DNA of 13,105 nt from the NCBI GenBank assembly GCA_937902525.1, contig CALEKV010000090.1, positions 1 to 13,105 of the forward strand. The letters are read 5' to 3'. This DNA is from an uncultured Candidatus Saccharibacteria bacterium. GTDB lineage: Bacteria; Patescibacteriota; Saccharimonadia; Saccharimonadales; Saccharimonadaceae. The notes beneath the pieces were generated by a model. It was given only the letters and a program-made list of their open reading frames with translations. It was not told the DNA's origin and did not search any database. Made by a program: the position numbers and the translations under genes. Shown piece by piece: positions 4,693 through 12,194 of the stretch (position 1 is its first letter; the number at the start of each line of letters is the position of its first letter).

Positions 4693-4941
4693 CTATTCTC
4701 GCCGCTCTACCACAATTGTACACTTTGTCAAAAGTGCTGCAGCGGCACCAAGGGCAGCAAATACCGGTAGTAATACCGCGCCAACCACGCCAAACGTCAC
4801 AGGGAATTCAATAATCGATTCACCCGCCTCGTTTTTTATGATAATGCGGCGCACATTGCCTTCGTTAATCAGCTGTTTTACTTTTTCCACTACCTGGTCA
4901 GCATTCACGCTAAACTCTTCAGTGCGTTTTTGATTGGTCAT
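4693..4941 (-). CDS. DUF4342 domain protein
   Basis: 82 residues. The N-terminal soluble part, EEFSVNADQVVEKVKQLINEGNVRRIIIKNEAG, is characteristic of DUF4342. It is followed by one hydrophobic, Gly/Ala-rich membrane segment (FGVVGAVLLPVFAALGAAAALL) and the short tail CTIVVERRE. The family has no established function. A role in the membrane next to a slipin is suggested by its neighbour. The start ATG overlaps the slipin stop by one base (TAATG), and a GAGG motif lies about 8 nt upstream inside the slipin gene. The two are thus translationally coupled and probably present in fixed ratio. Confidence 0.85.
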   Translation of the reverse strand: MTNQKRTEEFSVNADQVVEKVKQLINEGNVRRIIIKNEAGESIIEFPVTFGVVGAVLLPVFAALGAAAALLTKCTIVVERRE

Positions 4942-5690
4942 TACTTTACCTCGTTTTGCATGAACGCCTTAAGCGATTCTACAGTCCCCATCATTTGGGC
5001 TGGGAACACAATGGTACTGTTCTTTTCAACGGCAATTTCATTAAGGGTCTGTAGGTTACGCAACTGCAAGGCAACGGGGTGAGCAGCAATAATGTCAGCG
5101 GCTTGGCCCAGTTTTTCGGCGCTCATTTGCTCGCCTTCGGCAGCAATAATTTTGGCGCGGCGTTCACGCTCAGCCTCGGCCTGCTTGGCCATGGCACGTT
5201 TCATGTCTTGTGGCAATTCAATGTTCTGCAACTTGACGTTTTCAACATCAATACCCCACACCGCAGTTTCTGCATCCACGATTTCTTTTATTTTTTGGCT
5301 CATTGATTCACGGTTACCTAGCAACTCGTCCAGCTCCGCCGTACCGGCAACATCGCGCAAAGCGGCTTGGGCAAACTGGCTTGTAGCATAGGTGTAGTTC
5401 ACAGTCTCAAGCGTCGCCTTGGATGCATCTACTACCCTAAAATAAACAACCGCATCAATCCCAACGGTCACGTTATCTTTTGTAATAACTTCTTGCCTAG
5501 GCACGTCAATTGGCGTGCTACGGATATCCACCCGGCGCATGGTTTGGATAAACGGCACCAAAAACCTAAGGCCCGGTTCGCGGATACCCGTAAACCTACC
5601 CAGAGTCAACACCACCCCGCGCTCGTACTGGTTAATTACCTTAACGCACGCAACCACTAACACTACTACAGTCAGCCAAAACCATTCCAT
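4941..5690 (-). CDS. slipin / stomatin-like SPFH-domain protein
   Basis: 249 residues, the usual length for a bacterial slipin. An N-terminal hydrophobic anchor (about 3-20) is followed by the SPFH core: NQYERGVVLTLGRFTG, GLRFLVPFIQTMRRVDIR, and the DVPRQEVITKDNVTVGIDAVVYFRV stretch. A helical Ala/Glu/Arg-rich segment (RAMAKQAEAERERRAKIIAAEGE) then gives oligomerisation through coiled coil. Slipins form membrane microdomain scaffolds, often next to an NfeD protease partner; none is seen here, and DUF4342 takes that place. The gene has a strong SD (AAGGAGGT, 5694-5701). A TACAAT box at 5716-5721, overlapping the ddl stop, could give an ~18-nt leader, in contrast to the leaderless genes nearby. 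It may also be read from the ddl promoter. Confidence 0.9.
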   Translation of the reverse strand: MEWFWLTVVVLVVACVKVINQYERGVVLTLGRFTGIREPGLRFLVPFIQTMRRVDIRSTPIDVPRQEVITKDNVTVGIDAVVYFRVVDASKATLETVNYTYATSQFAQAALRDVAGTAELDELLGNRESMSQKIKEIVDAETAVWGIDVENVKLQNIELPQDMKRAMAKQAEAERERRAKIIAAEGEQMSAEKLGQAADIIAAHPVALQLRNLQTLNEIAVEKNSTIVFPAQMMGTVESLKAFMQNEVK

Positions 5691-5693
5691 GAC

Positions 5694-5721
5694 ACCTCCT
5701 TTGGTTAATGGCCTTATTGTA
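5694..5721 (-). promoter_or_regulatory. slipin promoter -10 and strong SD
   Basis: TACAAT at 5716-5721 and AAGGAGGT at 5694-5701, with a 3-nt gap to the ATG at 5690. The -10 overlaps the last codons of ddl. It shows that this genome does use SD-led initiation where a 5' leader exists. Confidence 0.5.
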
Positions 5722-6709
5722 ACGCAAGCTCAATTAATTTGTCGATAAGCTGTGGGTAACTATAGCCCGCTTTCATCATCAACTTTGGAAACATACTACT
5801 ATTCGTAAAACCGGGCATGGTATTCACCTCATTTACATACAACTCTCCATTTCCACTCAGTAAAAAATCAACACGGGCAAGTCCGCGGCAATTTAAGACA
5901 TCATAGGCCTGCTCGGCTATGTCCCTAATCGTATCATTCAACTCATTGGGCAAATCGGCTTTTTCAATTACTTGCGACGTGCTGGTTGCCGTGTATTTAT
6001 CATCGTAATTGTAAAATTCTTCGCCAGGAATGATTTCGCCCACAGCGCTCGTAATGACATTTGGCATATTGCCCATGACCGCTACTTCCAACTCGCGAGG
6101 GTGCTGGACGGCCATCTCAATAAGCACTTCACTGTCATGTGCTAAAGCAGATTCCACAGCTACAGCAAGCAGATTCGCATCTTTCACCTTTGTCACCCCA
6201 ACCGAACTTCCGGCGCGGCTAGGTTTTACAAACCACGGGCCTGGCAAGTCGGCTACATTGAAGTTCAAATTTGTTGCGATCCTGTCACGCACGACCGGTA
6301 TACCTACGGCAGCAAGCAGCCTTTTTGTGCGGATTTTATCCATACATATCGCACTAGCCTCTACACCACAACCCACATAGGACATACCCATCAAATCAAG
6401 CATGCCTTGCAACGTGCCGTCTTCGCCATACTTACCATGCAATACGGGGAAGACAACATCGGGCTTGATTTTTTCATCACCCGCAACGAATATACCTTCA
6501 TTAAGGTCCACGACAACGGGCGTGTCGTCATCGTTTGCTTCGCGGACATTATCCACCTTTTGCCACTTGCCAGCCCTGCTGATAGTTACCATACTAACTG
6601 TGTATTTATTTTTATCAATTGCCTCAACGACGTTTTTCGCAGAACTCAGCGACACCTCATGCTCACTTGATCTACCGCCAAACAATATTAAGACGTGCTT
6701 TATATCCAT
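5714..6709 (-). CDS. ddl: D-alanine--D-alanine ligase
   Basis: 331 residues, typical length. Catalyses ATP-dependent joining of two D-Ala for peptidoglycan precursor synthesis in the cytoplasm. The ATP-grasp landmarks are all present: LFGGRSSEHEVS near the N-terminus, HGKYGEDG (91-98), KPSRAGSSVGV (162-172), the omega-loop EFYNYDDKY (231-239), RVDFL (279-283) and NEVNTMPGFT (293-302). The Tyr in the omega-loop is the form that makes D-Ala-D-Ala, where VanA-type D-Ala-D-Lac ligases have a different loop. The start is fixed by a TATAAT 6 nt upstream, with no SD. It is transcribed divergently from the MFS gene through overlapping -10 boxes. No murF or other wall gene is adjacent. Confidence 0.96.
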   Translation of the reverse strand: MDIKHVLILFGGRSSEHEVSLSSAKNVVEAIDKNKYTVSMVTISRAGKWQKVDNVREANDDDTPVVVDLNEGIFVAGDEKIKPDVVFPVLHGKYGEDGTLQGMLDLMGMSYVGCGVEASAICMDKIRTKRLLAAVGIPVVRDRIATNLNFNVADLPGPWFVKPSRAGSSVGVTKVKDANLLAVAVESALAHDSEVLIEMAVQHPRELEVAVMGNMPNVITSAVGEIIPGEEFYNYDDKYTATSTSQVIEKADLPNELNDTIRDIAEQAYDVLNCRGLARVDFLLSGNGELYVNEVNTMPGFTNSSMFPKLMMKAGYSYPQLIDKLIELALQ

Positions 6710-6715
6710 AGTTCA

Positions 6716-6723
6716 ATTATACT
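6716..6723. promoter_or_regulatory. overlapping divergent -10 boxes of ddl and the MFS gene
   Basis: Minus-strand TATAAT (6716-6721) lies 6 nt before the ddl ATG. Plus-strand TATACT (6718-6723) lies 9 nt before the MFS ATG. The two boxes occupy the same near-symmetrical 8 bp. Only 23 bp separate the two start codons, so both mRNAs are leaderless or nearly so, and RNA polymerase cannot occupy both directions at once. Confidence 0.65.
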
Positions 6724-6732
6724 ACTGTCAGT

Positions 6733-7911
6733 ATGCTAAAACCTCTTACAAAACGACTTCTGCCCCTCTATATTGCAAAGTTCTTAAGGAATTTTATATT
6801 TTGGTATGCTATCGAAAAGCTATTTATGACAACAATCGGATACACCGATGCCACGATTGGTGTCATGGCTGGCGTGTATTCCATTATGTCGGTCGCAATG
6901 GAGGTGCCATCCGGCATCCTTGCGGATCGATGGAGTCGGAAAGGCGTCATGATACTTTCGGCGGTATGCATGGTGCTAAGTAGTTATATAGGCTGGGTAA
7001 GTTACAGTGTACCGATGTTTCTGGTATCGGCTATATTTTGGGGATTCTTTGACGCTCTTGCAAGTGGTACCGACAGTGCGATGCTTTACGACACGGTGCT
7101 GGAAGAACAGGGACATACCGATAATTATGAAAAAATATCAGGTAGATTCGAGGCGATTGGTGGCCTTGCTTTGATTGCGAGTGCCGTAATCGGCGGTCTT
7201 ATTGGCGATCACCTAACTTTGAGATACGCATTTTTGCTCAGCGTTATTCCTGCAACGCTAGCCATCATTTCACTTTTGTTTTACAAGGAAACAAAATTCC
7301 ATAAACAGTCAGCCGATACTCATATTATCGCGCATACAAAAGGCACCTTTAAGGCTGTTTTAAGAAACCCTAATTTAATCTGGCTACTCGTGACCATGCT
7401 AGCGCTCTCAACGATAAATAGCTTAAATGGCGAGCTTTACCAGCTATGGTACCTAGCCCTTAGATCCCCCGCCACTCTATACGGCATAGCAGGCGCGATC
7501 ATTTTAGGCACATACGGGACCGGTGGACTATTCACAAGCCACCTCGCGAGCAAAAGACGAATCTTCATGTCGCTGCTAATAATATTCGCCGCTGGGTTTG
7601 CGTTAATCATTAGCCGAACACTTATTATTACTGTTATCGCTCAGTTCATGATAGGATTCATATCATTCGCTCTTGGACTAGTCTTGATGGCGCAAGTGCA
7701 GCGCCAGCTTCCATCAAAGTACCGCGCGGGAGCTGGTTCAGTCATCAATTCGGTCGCACGACTAATATTTATTCCTACCGTGCTACTTTTTGGTTATGTT
7801 TCAGACGCCGTAAGTGTATTTACGGCTAGCTGGATATTAGTAATTCTGGGCGCAATTGGTATTTATTCAGAACTTCGCGCAAAAATCTTGCGGCAATCTA
7901 CTAGCGTATAA
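6733..7911 (+). CDS. MFS transporter
   Basis: 392 residues with about 12 predicted membrane helices. The MFS motif A lies between helices 2 and 3 (GILADRWSRKGVM, about 61-73), preceded by MEVPSG, which is common in drug/sugar efflux-type MFS members. A hydrophilic central loop (about residues 190-215, KETKFHKQ and onward) separates two six-helix halves. The substrate cannot be told from sequence; export of drugs or metabolites is the usual guess for this subgroup. The start is supported by TATACT 9 nt upstream. Its stop codon TAA (7909-7911) lies inside the -10 box of the next gene, rarA. Confidence 0.9.
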   Translation: MLKPLTKRLLPLYIAKFLRNFIFWYAIEKLFMTTIGYTDATIGVMAGVYSIMSVAMEVPSGILADRWSRKGVMILSAVCMVLSSYIGWVSYSVPMFLVSAIFWGFFDALASGTDSAMLYDTVLEEQGHTDNYEKISGRFEAIGGLALIASAVIGGLIGDHLTLRYAFLLSVIPATLAIISLLFYKETKFHKQSADTHIIAHTKGTFKAVLRNPNLIWLLVTMLALSTINSLNGELYQLWYLALRSPATLYGIAGAIILGTYGTGGLFTSHLASKRRIFMSLLIIFAAGFALIISRTLIITVIAQFMIGFISFALGLVLMAQVQRQLPSKYRAGAGSVINSVARLIFIPTVLLFGYVSDAVSVFTASWILVILGAIGIYSELRAKILRQSTSV

Positions 7912-7912
7912 T
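7907..7912 (+). promoter_or_regulatory. rarA -10 box overlapping the MFS stop codon
   Basis: TATAAT followed by AGAAGT and then ATG at 7919. The message would be leaderless. The last three bases of the MFS gene (TAA) are part of this box. No clear -35. Confidence 0.55.
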
Positions 7913-7918
7913 AGAAGT

Positions 7919-9148
7919 ATGAACCGGGAGCCGTTAGCGGAGCGGATGAGGCCGCAGAGTTTGGATGATGTGATTGGGCAATCGCATTTATTAGCGAGTG
8001 GCGAAATATTACGGCAGATTGTTAAAAACAAAGAACCTGTCAGCCTAATTTTATGGGGGCCGCCAGGCACCGGTAAAACCACACTGGCACGGATTATCGC
8101 AAAAGAGGTCGATGCCGAATTTATTGAATTGAGCGCCGTAACTAGCGGCAAAAAAGATGTCGAAAAAGTGGTCGAGCACGCCCGCCAAAACTGGAACCTT
8201 AACTTGCGGACCATTTTGTTTGTGGATGAAATCCACCGCTTTAATAAAGCCCAACAAGACGCGTTTTTACCGCATGTCGAAAGCGGGTTAATCACCCTCA
8301 TTGGCGCCACAACTGAAAACCCAAGCTTTGAGGTGATTAACCCGCTATTAAGCCGTAGCCGCGTACTAGTGTTGCAGCCCCTCAGCAAAGATGAAATTAA
8401 AACCGTTATTGAGCGCGCTCTAAAGTCATTAAAAAAAGACAAAGTTTTTACGAAAGATGCAATTGATTATCTGGCAGAACTAAGCGGCGGCGACGCCCGC
8501 GTGGCGCTCGGCAACATTGAATTAGCCCTCAGTATCAACGACAAACAAGTCACGCCCGATGTAATAAAAGTAGCGGCACAAACTAAAGTTCCTGGCTACG
8601 ATAAAAAAGGTGACATGCACTACGATGTGATTAGCGCGTTTATAAAAAGTATGCGCGGTAGCGATGTCACAGCCACGTTATATTATTTAAGCCGTATGAT
8701 TGATGCCGGCGAGGACCCAAAGTTTATTGCCCGGCGCATGCTGATATTTGCCAGCGAAGATATTGGCTTAGCAGGCAATGGGGCGCTGAGCCTCGCGACC
8801 GCCTGCTTCCAGGCTGTGGAACGCGTAGGCATGCCCGAAAGTAATTACATTTTGTACCACACCGCCACCGCGCTTGCCCGTAGCGCCAAATCACGCGAAG
8901 TCACCGATTTAATGCACCAGGCCAAGGCCCTAGCGCAACAATACCCCAACGAACCGGTGCCGCTGCATATCCGTAACGCCCCCACTAAACTGATGAAAAA
9001 TTTAGGCTACGGCAAAGATTACAAATGGGAAGCTAACCACAAACCAAACAATGGTTTTTTACCTTATAACTTAAAAACAACAATAACTACTGCGTTAAAT
9101 CCTAATTTTCCGCCTAGCCCTATGGGTCTCAATGACCCTAGAATATAA
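7919..9148 (+). CDS. rarA: replication-associated recombination protein A (MgsA/RarA AAA+ ATPase)
   Basis: 409 residues. An AAA+ clamp-loader-like ATPase that acts at stalled replication forks. Features: N-terminal PLAERMRPQSLDDVIGQ; Walker A GPPGTGKT (47-54); Walker B ILFVDEIHRF (about 99-108); sensor 1 region LIGATTENPSFEV followed by LLSRSRV; GGDARVALGNIE; and the C-terminal tetramerisation region with ARRMLIFASEDIGLA and LGYGKDYKW. The frame is open further upstream to 7856 inside the MFS gene. I take ATG 7919 because the conserved N-terminus starts there and a TATAAT precedes it by 6 nt. The final ~25 residues do not look like the usual RarA tail and overlap the 3' end of the convergent glycosyltransferase by 54 bp. 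Confidence 0.95.
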   Translation: MNREPLAERMRPQSLDDVIGQSHLLASGEILRQIVKNKEPVSLILWGPPGTGKTTLARIIAKEVDAEFIELSAVTSGKKDVEKVVEHARQNWNLNLRTILFVDEIHRFNKAQQDAFLPHVESGLITLIGATTENPSFEVINPLLSRSRVLVLQPLSKDEIKTVIERALKSLKKDKVFTKDAIDYLAELSGGDARVALGNIELALSINDKQVTPDVIKVAAQTKVPGYDKKGDMHYDVISAFIKSMRGSDVTATLYYLSRMIDAGEDPKFIARRMLIFASEDIGLAGNGALSLATACFQAVERVGMPESNYILYHTATALARSAKSREVTDLMHQAKALAQQYPNEPVPLHIRNAPTKLMKNLGYGKDYKWEANHKPNNGFLPYNLKTTITTALNPNFPPSPMGLNDPRI

Positions 9149-10282
9149 CTCCTCATATCTATCTGCCATCACGGTAGCGGAAAAATTCTCCTCAACGCTT
9201 TTGCGGCACTCAACTGGATCAATTTCGTCTACCCTCATCATATATTCTTTAAACTGGCTCTCGTTATCAGCTAAGAAGCCGTTGCGGCCATGTTCTATTA
9301 TCTCAGGAAATGCGCCGCGACGATACGCAACCACCGGGGTACCACTCGCAAGAGCGTCAAGTATAGAAATCCCGAATGGCTCTTCCCAATGTATCGGTGC
9401 CAAAAATGCTTTTGCATTGGCGATTAAGTCGAGCTTCTCTTTCCCATATACGGCACCCAAATATTCTATTCTTCCCTTTTTCAGGTACGGCCGGAGTTCA
9501 TCTCGGTAGTAGGCGACCTCTGGGTTACCCACCGATAAATCACTCGGATGCTCCATCTCGGCTTCTGCAACCTCGTAGGTAGCTATGCCCCCACCTACAG
9601 TGCCTGCACACTTGAACGGAACGCCCAGCTCTGCCGCAAACCTCGCTCCGTCGGCCTGGCCCTTATCGTTGGATATGCGGCCAACATTCAAGAAGTAGTC
9701 GCCCTTCTCCTTTAAGAAGTGGTAGTCATCAAGGTCAACTCCGTTGGGGATAATATCCAATATTTTATAATTAAAGTCTTTCGGCGCAGTCGATAGCTGC
9801 GATTTAGAGATCCCGTTGAAGTACATCCCGTGAGCATGGACCAGCTCTTGAAATAGATGCCTATTATCAGGGATGTTACGCTTGATGAGCTTCTGGTTAG
9901 TGAATGGTTCGTGTAGCGTGTGAAGAACTGGTGGTAAGTTGCCATAAGCAAATGCCATCATCGCAGGGCCTAAAAAGCTGTTGTGATCGTGAATGATATC
10001 AAAGTCTGCATGACTGGAGATTATATTAAGCGCATAAAGAATATGCGAACTTACAACAGGAACGGACTCATACCATGCCCTATGCACATTACTATACTGC
10101 TCCTTATCGTGGTAGTAGTAGAGTTTTGAACACTCAGTCTTGCTCCCCGCAACTCCAAATAGTACTACTTCATGACCTTTTTTATAAAGCGAACTCACAA
10201 GAGCCTGAATAACATTTTCTATTCCATAATAACAACCAGGATATGTCTTAAGCCAGGGGGGAGCAATGACGGCTATCTTCAT
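9095..10282 (-). CDS. GT4-family glycosyltransferase
   Basis: 395 residues, GT-B fold. The N-terminal domain starts MKIAVIAPPW with the YYGIENVIQAL acceptor-loop region and FDIIHDHNSF. The C-terminal nucleotide-sugar domain has FLNVGRISNDKG, then EEPFGISILDALASGTPVVAYRRGAFPEII. In the E-x7-E signature of retaining GT4 enzymes the second Glu is Asp (Glu301/Asp309). Donor and acceptor are unknown. It is divergent from the debranching-type enzyme and near a GH13 glucosidase, so a role in alpha-glucan, trehalose-like or compatible-solute glycoside metabolism is plausible. I chose ATG 10282 over an upstream ATG at 10303. It matches the family N-terminus, and TATAAT lies 7 nt upstream of it, which would put 10303 outside the transcript. 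Confidence 0.92.
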   Translation of the reverse strand: MKIAVIAPPWLKTYPGCYYGIENVIQALVSSLYKKGHEVVLFGVAGSKTECSKLYYYHDKEQYSNVHRAWYESVPVVSSHILYALNIISSHADFDIIHDHNSFLGPAMMAFAYGNLPPVLHTLHEPFTNQKLIKRNIPDNRHLFQELVHAHGMYFNGISKSQLSTAPKDFNYKILDIIPNGVDLDDYHFLKEKGDYFLNVGRISNDKGQADGARFAAELGVPFKCAGTVGGGIATYEVAEAEMEHPSDLSVGNPEVAYYRDELRPYLKKGRIEYLGAVYGKEKLDLIANAKAFLAPIHWEEPFGISILDALASGTPVVAYRRGAFPEIIEHGRNGFLADNESQFKEYMMRVDEIDPVECRKSVEENFSATVMADRYEELYSRVIETHRARRKIRI

Positions 10283-10289
10283 AGGGGTT

Positions 10290-10295
10290 ATTATA
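10290..10295 (-). promoter_or_regulatory. -10 box of the glycosyltransferase gene
   Basis: TATAAT, then 7 nt (AACCCCT), then ATG at 10282. The transcript is predicted leaderless. It rules out the longer ORF start at 10303, which would lie upstream of transcription. Confidence 0.55.
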
Positions 10296-10358
10296 ACATA
10301 CAAGCACGTATATGAGCCCTTTTGTATAAATATTGTTCATACATTTACGCTTATGTAA

Positions 10359-10364
10359 TATAAT
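10359..10364 (+). promoter_or_regulatory. -10 box of the debranching-type enzyme gene
   Basis: TATAAT, then 7 nt (ACTAGTT), then ATG at 10372. Possible -35 elements (TTCATA at 10336-10341, 17-bp spacing) are weak. Shares the 89-bp intergenic region with the divergent glycosyltransferase, so the two may be co-regulated. Confidence 0.55.
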
Positions 10365-10371
10365 ACTAGTT

Positions 10372-12030
10372 ATGCACGATATGGTTGCTCACGAGGCGCC
10401 CGCATCGGTTGACAAAGACAAAAAAACAATCATCCTAGCCCTAGAAGACATACCCCCTGGGCCGGTGCAAACAGAACTGTTAACCAATGAGGATGTCGGC
10501 TCACTCCCGCCAGGCAGCGAGATTGTTTACGTACGATCAGTGCCTAAAGAATCCCTAAAAAGGCTAAGTTCAACCGAAGCGCTCCTTAGACTACTCGGAG
10601 TAAGCGCCATTGACGAAATCAATCACGCAGACGCCCCCAATGCCTCGACATATTTCGGAGAAAGTGAAGACCCGGCCTTGCACCGTTTTGAGTCTGTTCA
10701 CGGAAGAGATGCGCTAGAGATAGCCACTCGATTAGGATACAGATACCCAGGCCTACTAAAAAATACCATCCTCGAACTAGCAACGACACAGGGCGTTGCC
10801 AACGAAGTCTTCAATCCCGACGCCCCTTTCAGTCAAGAAGAAGCCGGAAGAATATTATTACTAAACCTCCCACCCGACAACACAGACGCGAAAAGCTTCC
10901 AAGAAAAACTCAGATGGGGATTTCCCTTCTATGGCTCTGCCGACGTTACCCTGACGTATATCGAGTCCATTGACCAATACGTCCAACAGGAGGGTGATTC
11001 CATATTGAGCATGGAATACGACGGCAGAGCTGGTAGATCAACGATCAGGCAATCGTTTGATTTAGCCGCACAGTGGCTGTTGTCTCGGCTACCAGATCCT
11101 TCGCAAGACTTTATTGAGTTCAAGAATAAAGATCCGCGTCCCGGTTGCGGGATGGACTGCCAGTCTTGGCGAGACTCTGCATATGCCTACATGCACGCCG
11201 ATGGATCGAGAGCAAATGTTAAGGACGGTATAGCCTCATTTGACATACAGGTTTCCGCGTTTCGAGCGCTTAAGGCAGTAGCGAGAAACTGCACCAACCA
11301 GGTCTTGGGATACGAATTGTTGAGCGTAGCTGAAGCTCTTAGGAAGAATGTTATAGATAAATTTTGGGTTCAAGGCAACCGAAGTGATGGAACTGATGGA
11401 TTTTTTGCCCTTGGGCTCGATCACGATCCATCATCTGGAGAATGGAGACAACTTCAAGTTAAAGCCTCCTCCATGGCGTCTAGCCTCGGCTGTGGCCTAC
11501 TCTCCAAAGATAACCCCGATGAAAAAAGAATGATTGACGCCACCATCAAACACCTTGTCTCACCTGCATTATTAGCATACGCCGGCATAAGAACGGTGGC
11601 TTCCGATGAGATATGTTATGGACCAAACTCATACCACACTGGTAGCGTTTGGCCATGGGATACCGCTCACGTTGCTGATAGTCTCGAAAGAGAAGGCTTC
11701 CCCTACCTAGGCTGGGAGGTACGTGCGAGAATTTTGCGATTGGTTACCGAGTCAGGCGCCTTTCCCGAGTTTGTTTCTGGCGATAGCAATAAGATAACCT
11801 TTCCCAACATTATGGCCTACGCCTGGAACCAGAAGGATGAAATACTCTACGTGCACGTTCAGCCCCCCCAGCCAGCTCAAGGCTGGACCATCTCTGCGGT
11901 TCATGACCTAAAGATCAGATCGTCGCGTTTCATTTACTACAAGCCACCAATTAGCAAGGAGGAGGCGGATCTATTTAATGGAATACCCAGCCGCGCGGTT
12001 AGCACACATCAGAATCTAGTTGGATTTTAA
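10372..12030 (+). CDS. amylo-alpha-1,6-glucosidase / glycogen-debranching-type (alpha/alpha)6 glycoside hydrolase
   Basis: 552 residues. The C-terminal two-thirds resemble the GDE_C / six-hairpin glycosidase fold. WRDSAYAYMHADG lies at about 266-278, near where a catalytic acid is expected. YGPNSYHTGSVWPWDTAHVA (about 416-435) corresponds to the N-Y-x-G-SVWP-x-DT signature of amylo-1,6-glucosidases. GAFPEFVSGD follows near the end. The first ~110 residues are acidic and do not match the usual N-terminal beta domain. The predicted role is release of glucose or glycosyl units from branched or alpha-linked oligosaccharides; exact specificity is unknown. No signal peptide, so cytoplasmic. Start at ATG 10372, 7 nt after TATAAT; ATG 10381 is an alternative, and 10333 would lie upstream of the promoter. 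Confidence 0.85.
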   Translation: MHDMVAHEAPASVDKDKKTIILALEDIPPGPVQTELLTNEDVGSLPPGSEIVYVRSVPKESLKRLSSTEALLRLLGVSAIDEINHADAPNASTYFGESEDPALHRFESVHGRDALEIATRLGYRYPGLLKNTILELATTQGVANEVFNPDAPFSQEEAGRILLLNLPPDNTDAKSFQEKLRWGFPFYGSADVTLTYIESIDQYVQQEGDSILSMEYDGRAGRSTIRQSFDLAAQWLLSRLPDPSQDFIEFKNKDPRPGCGMDCQSWRDSAYAYMHADGSRANVKDGIASFDIQVSAFRALKAVARNCTNQVLGYELLSVAEALRKNVIDKFWVQGNRSDGTDGFFALGLDHDPSSGEWRQLQVKASSMASSLGCGLLSKDNPDEKRMIDATIKHLVSPALLAYAGIRTVASDEICYGPNSYHTGSVWPWDTAHVADSLEREGFPYLGWEVRARILRLVTESGAFPEFVSGDSNKITFPNIMAYAWNQKDEILYVHVQPPQPAQGWTISAVHDLKIRSSRFIYYKPPISKEEADLFNGIPSRAVSTHQNLVGF

Positions 12031-12062
12031 GCAAGACGGGCTCACCCGGCATAGCGTTCATA

Positions 12063-12194
12063 TCAAACCTGCAAAACAGCGCCCTCAAACGGCCTAAGGA
12101 CATCGCCAAGTTCACGCAGATACGGCACCAGCTGCGGACCGAATGGGCTGCTGATTGCCGCTTTAACGGCGGCTAGCACGGCGGACACATTAAA
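12063..12194 (-). pseudogene. in-frame open stretch after the GH13 stop, resembling a GH13 remnant
   Basis: Directly after the TAG of the GH13 gene the same frame stays open for 43 codons to a TGA. It contains FGPQLVPYLRELGDV, close to FGPRLIPYLQELTNV found within the GH13 gene at about 13084-13042, including similarity at DNA level. It ends LRPFEGAVLQV-stop, close to the LRPYEGVVMYA-stop of the intact gene. This looks like pieces of a second GH13 copy collapsed by deletion, or a former C-terminal extension cut off by the TAG. A GTG start at 12186 could make it a small ORF, but without SD. Interpretation is inference; similarity was judged by eye. Confidence 0.4.

Noticed and set aside
4470..4770. 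ORFs on both strands through the repeat (4470-4652 minus, 4504-4770 plus)
   Set aside because: The homologous copy at 1795-1933 differs by a 2-nt indel and by whole-hairpin replacement, so no reading frame is conserved. The selection visible is on base pairing.
7856..7918. Upstream extension of rarA to 7856
   Set aside because: The extension lies inside the MFS gene and upstream of the rarA -10 box; conserved RarA sequence begins at ATG 7919.
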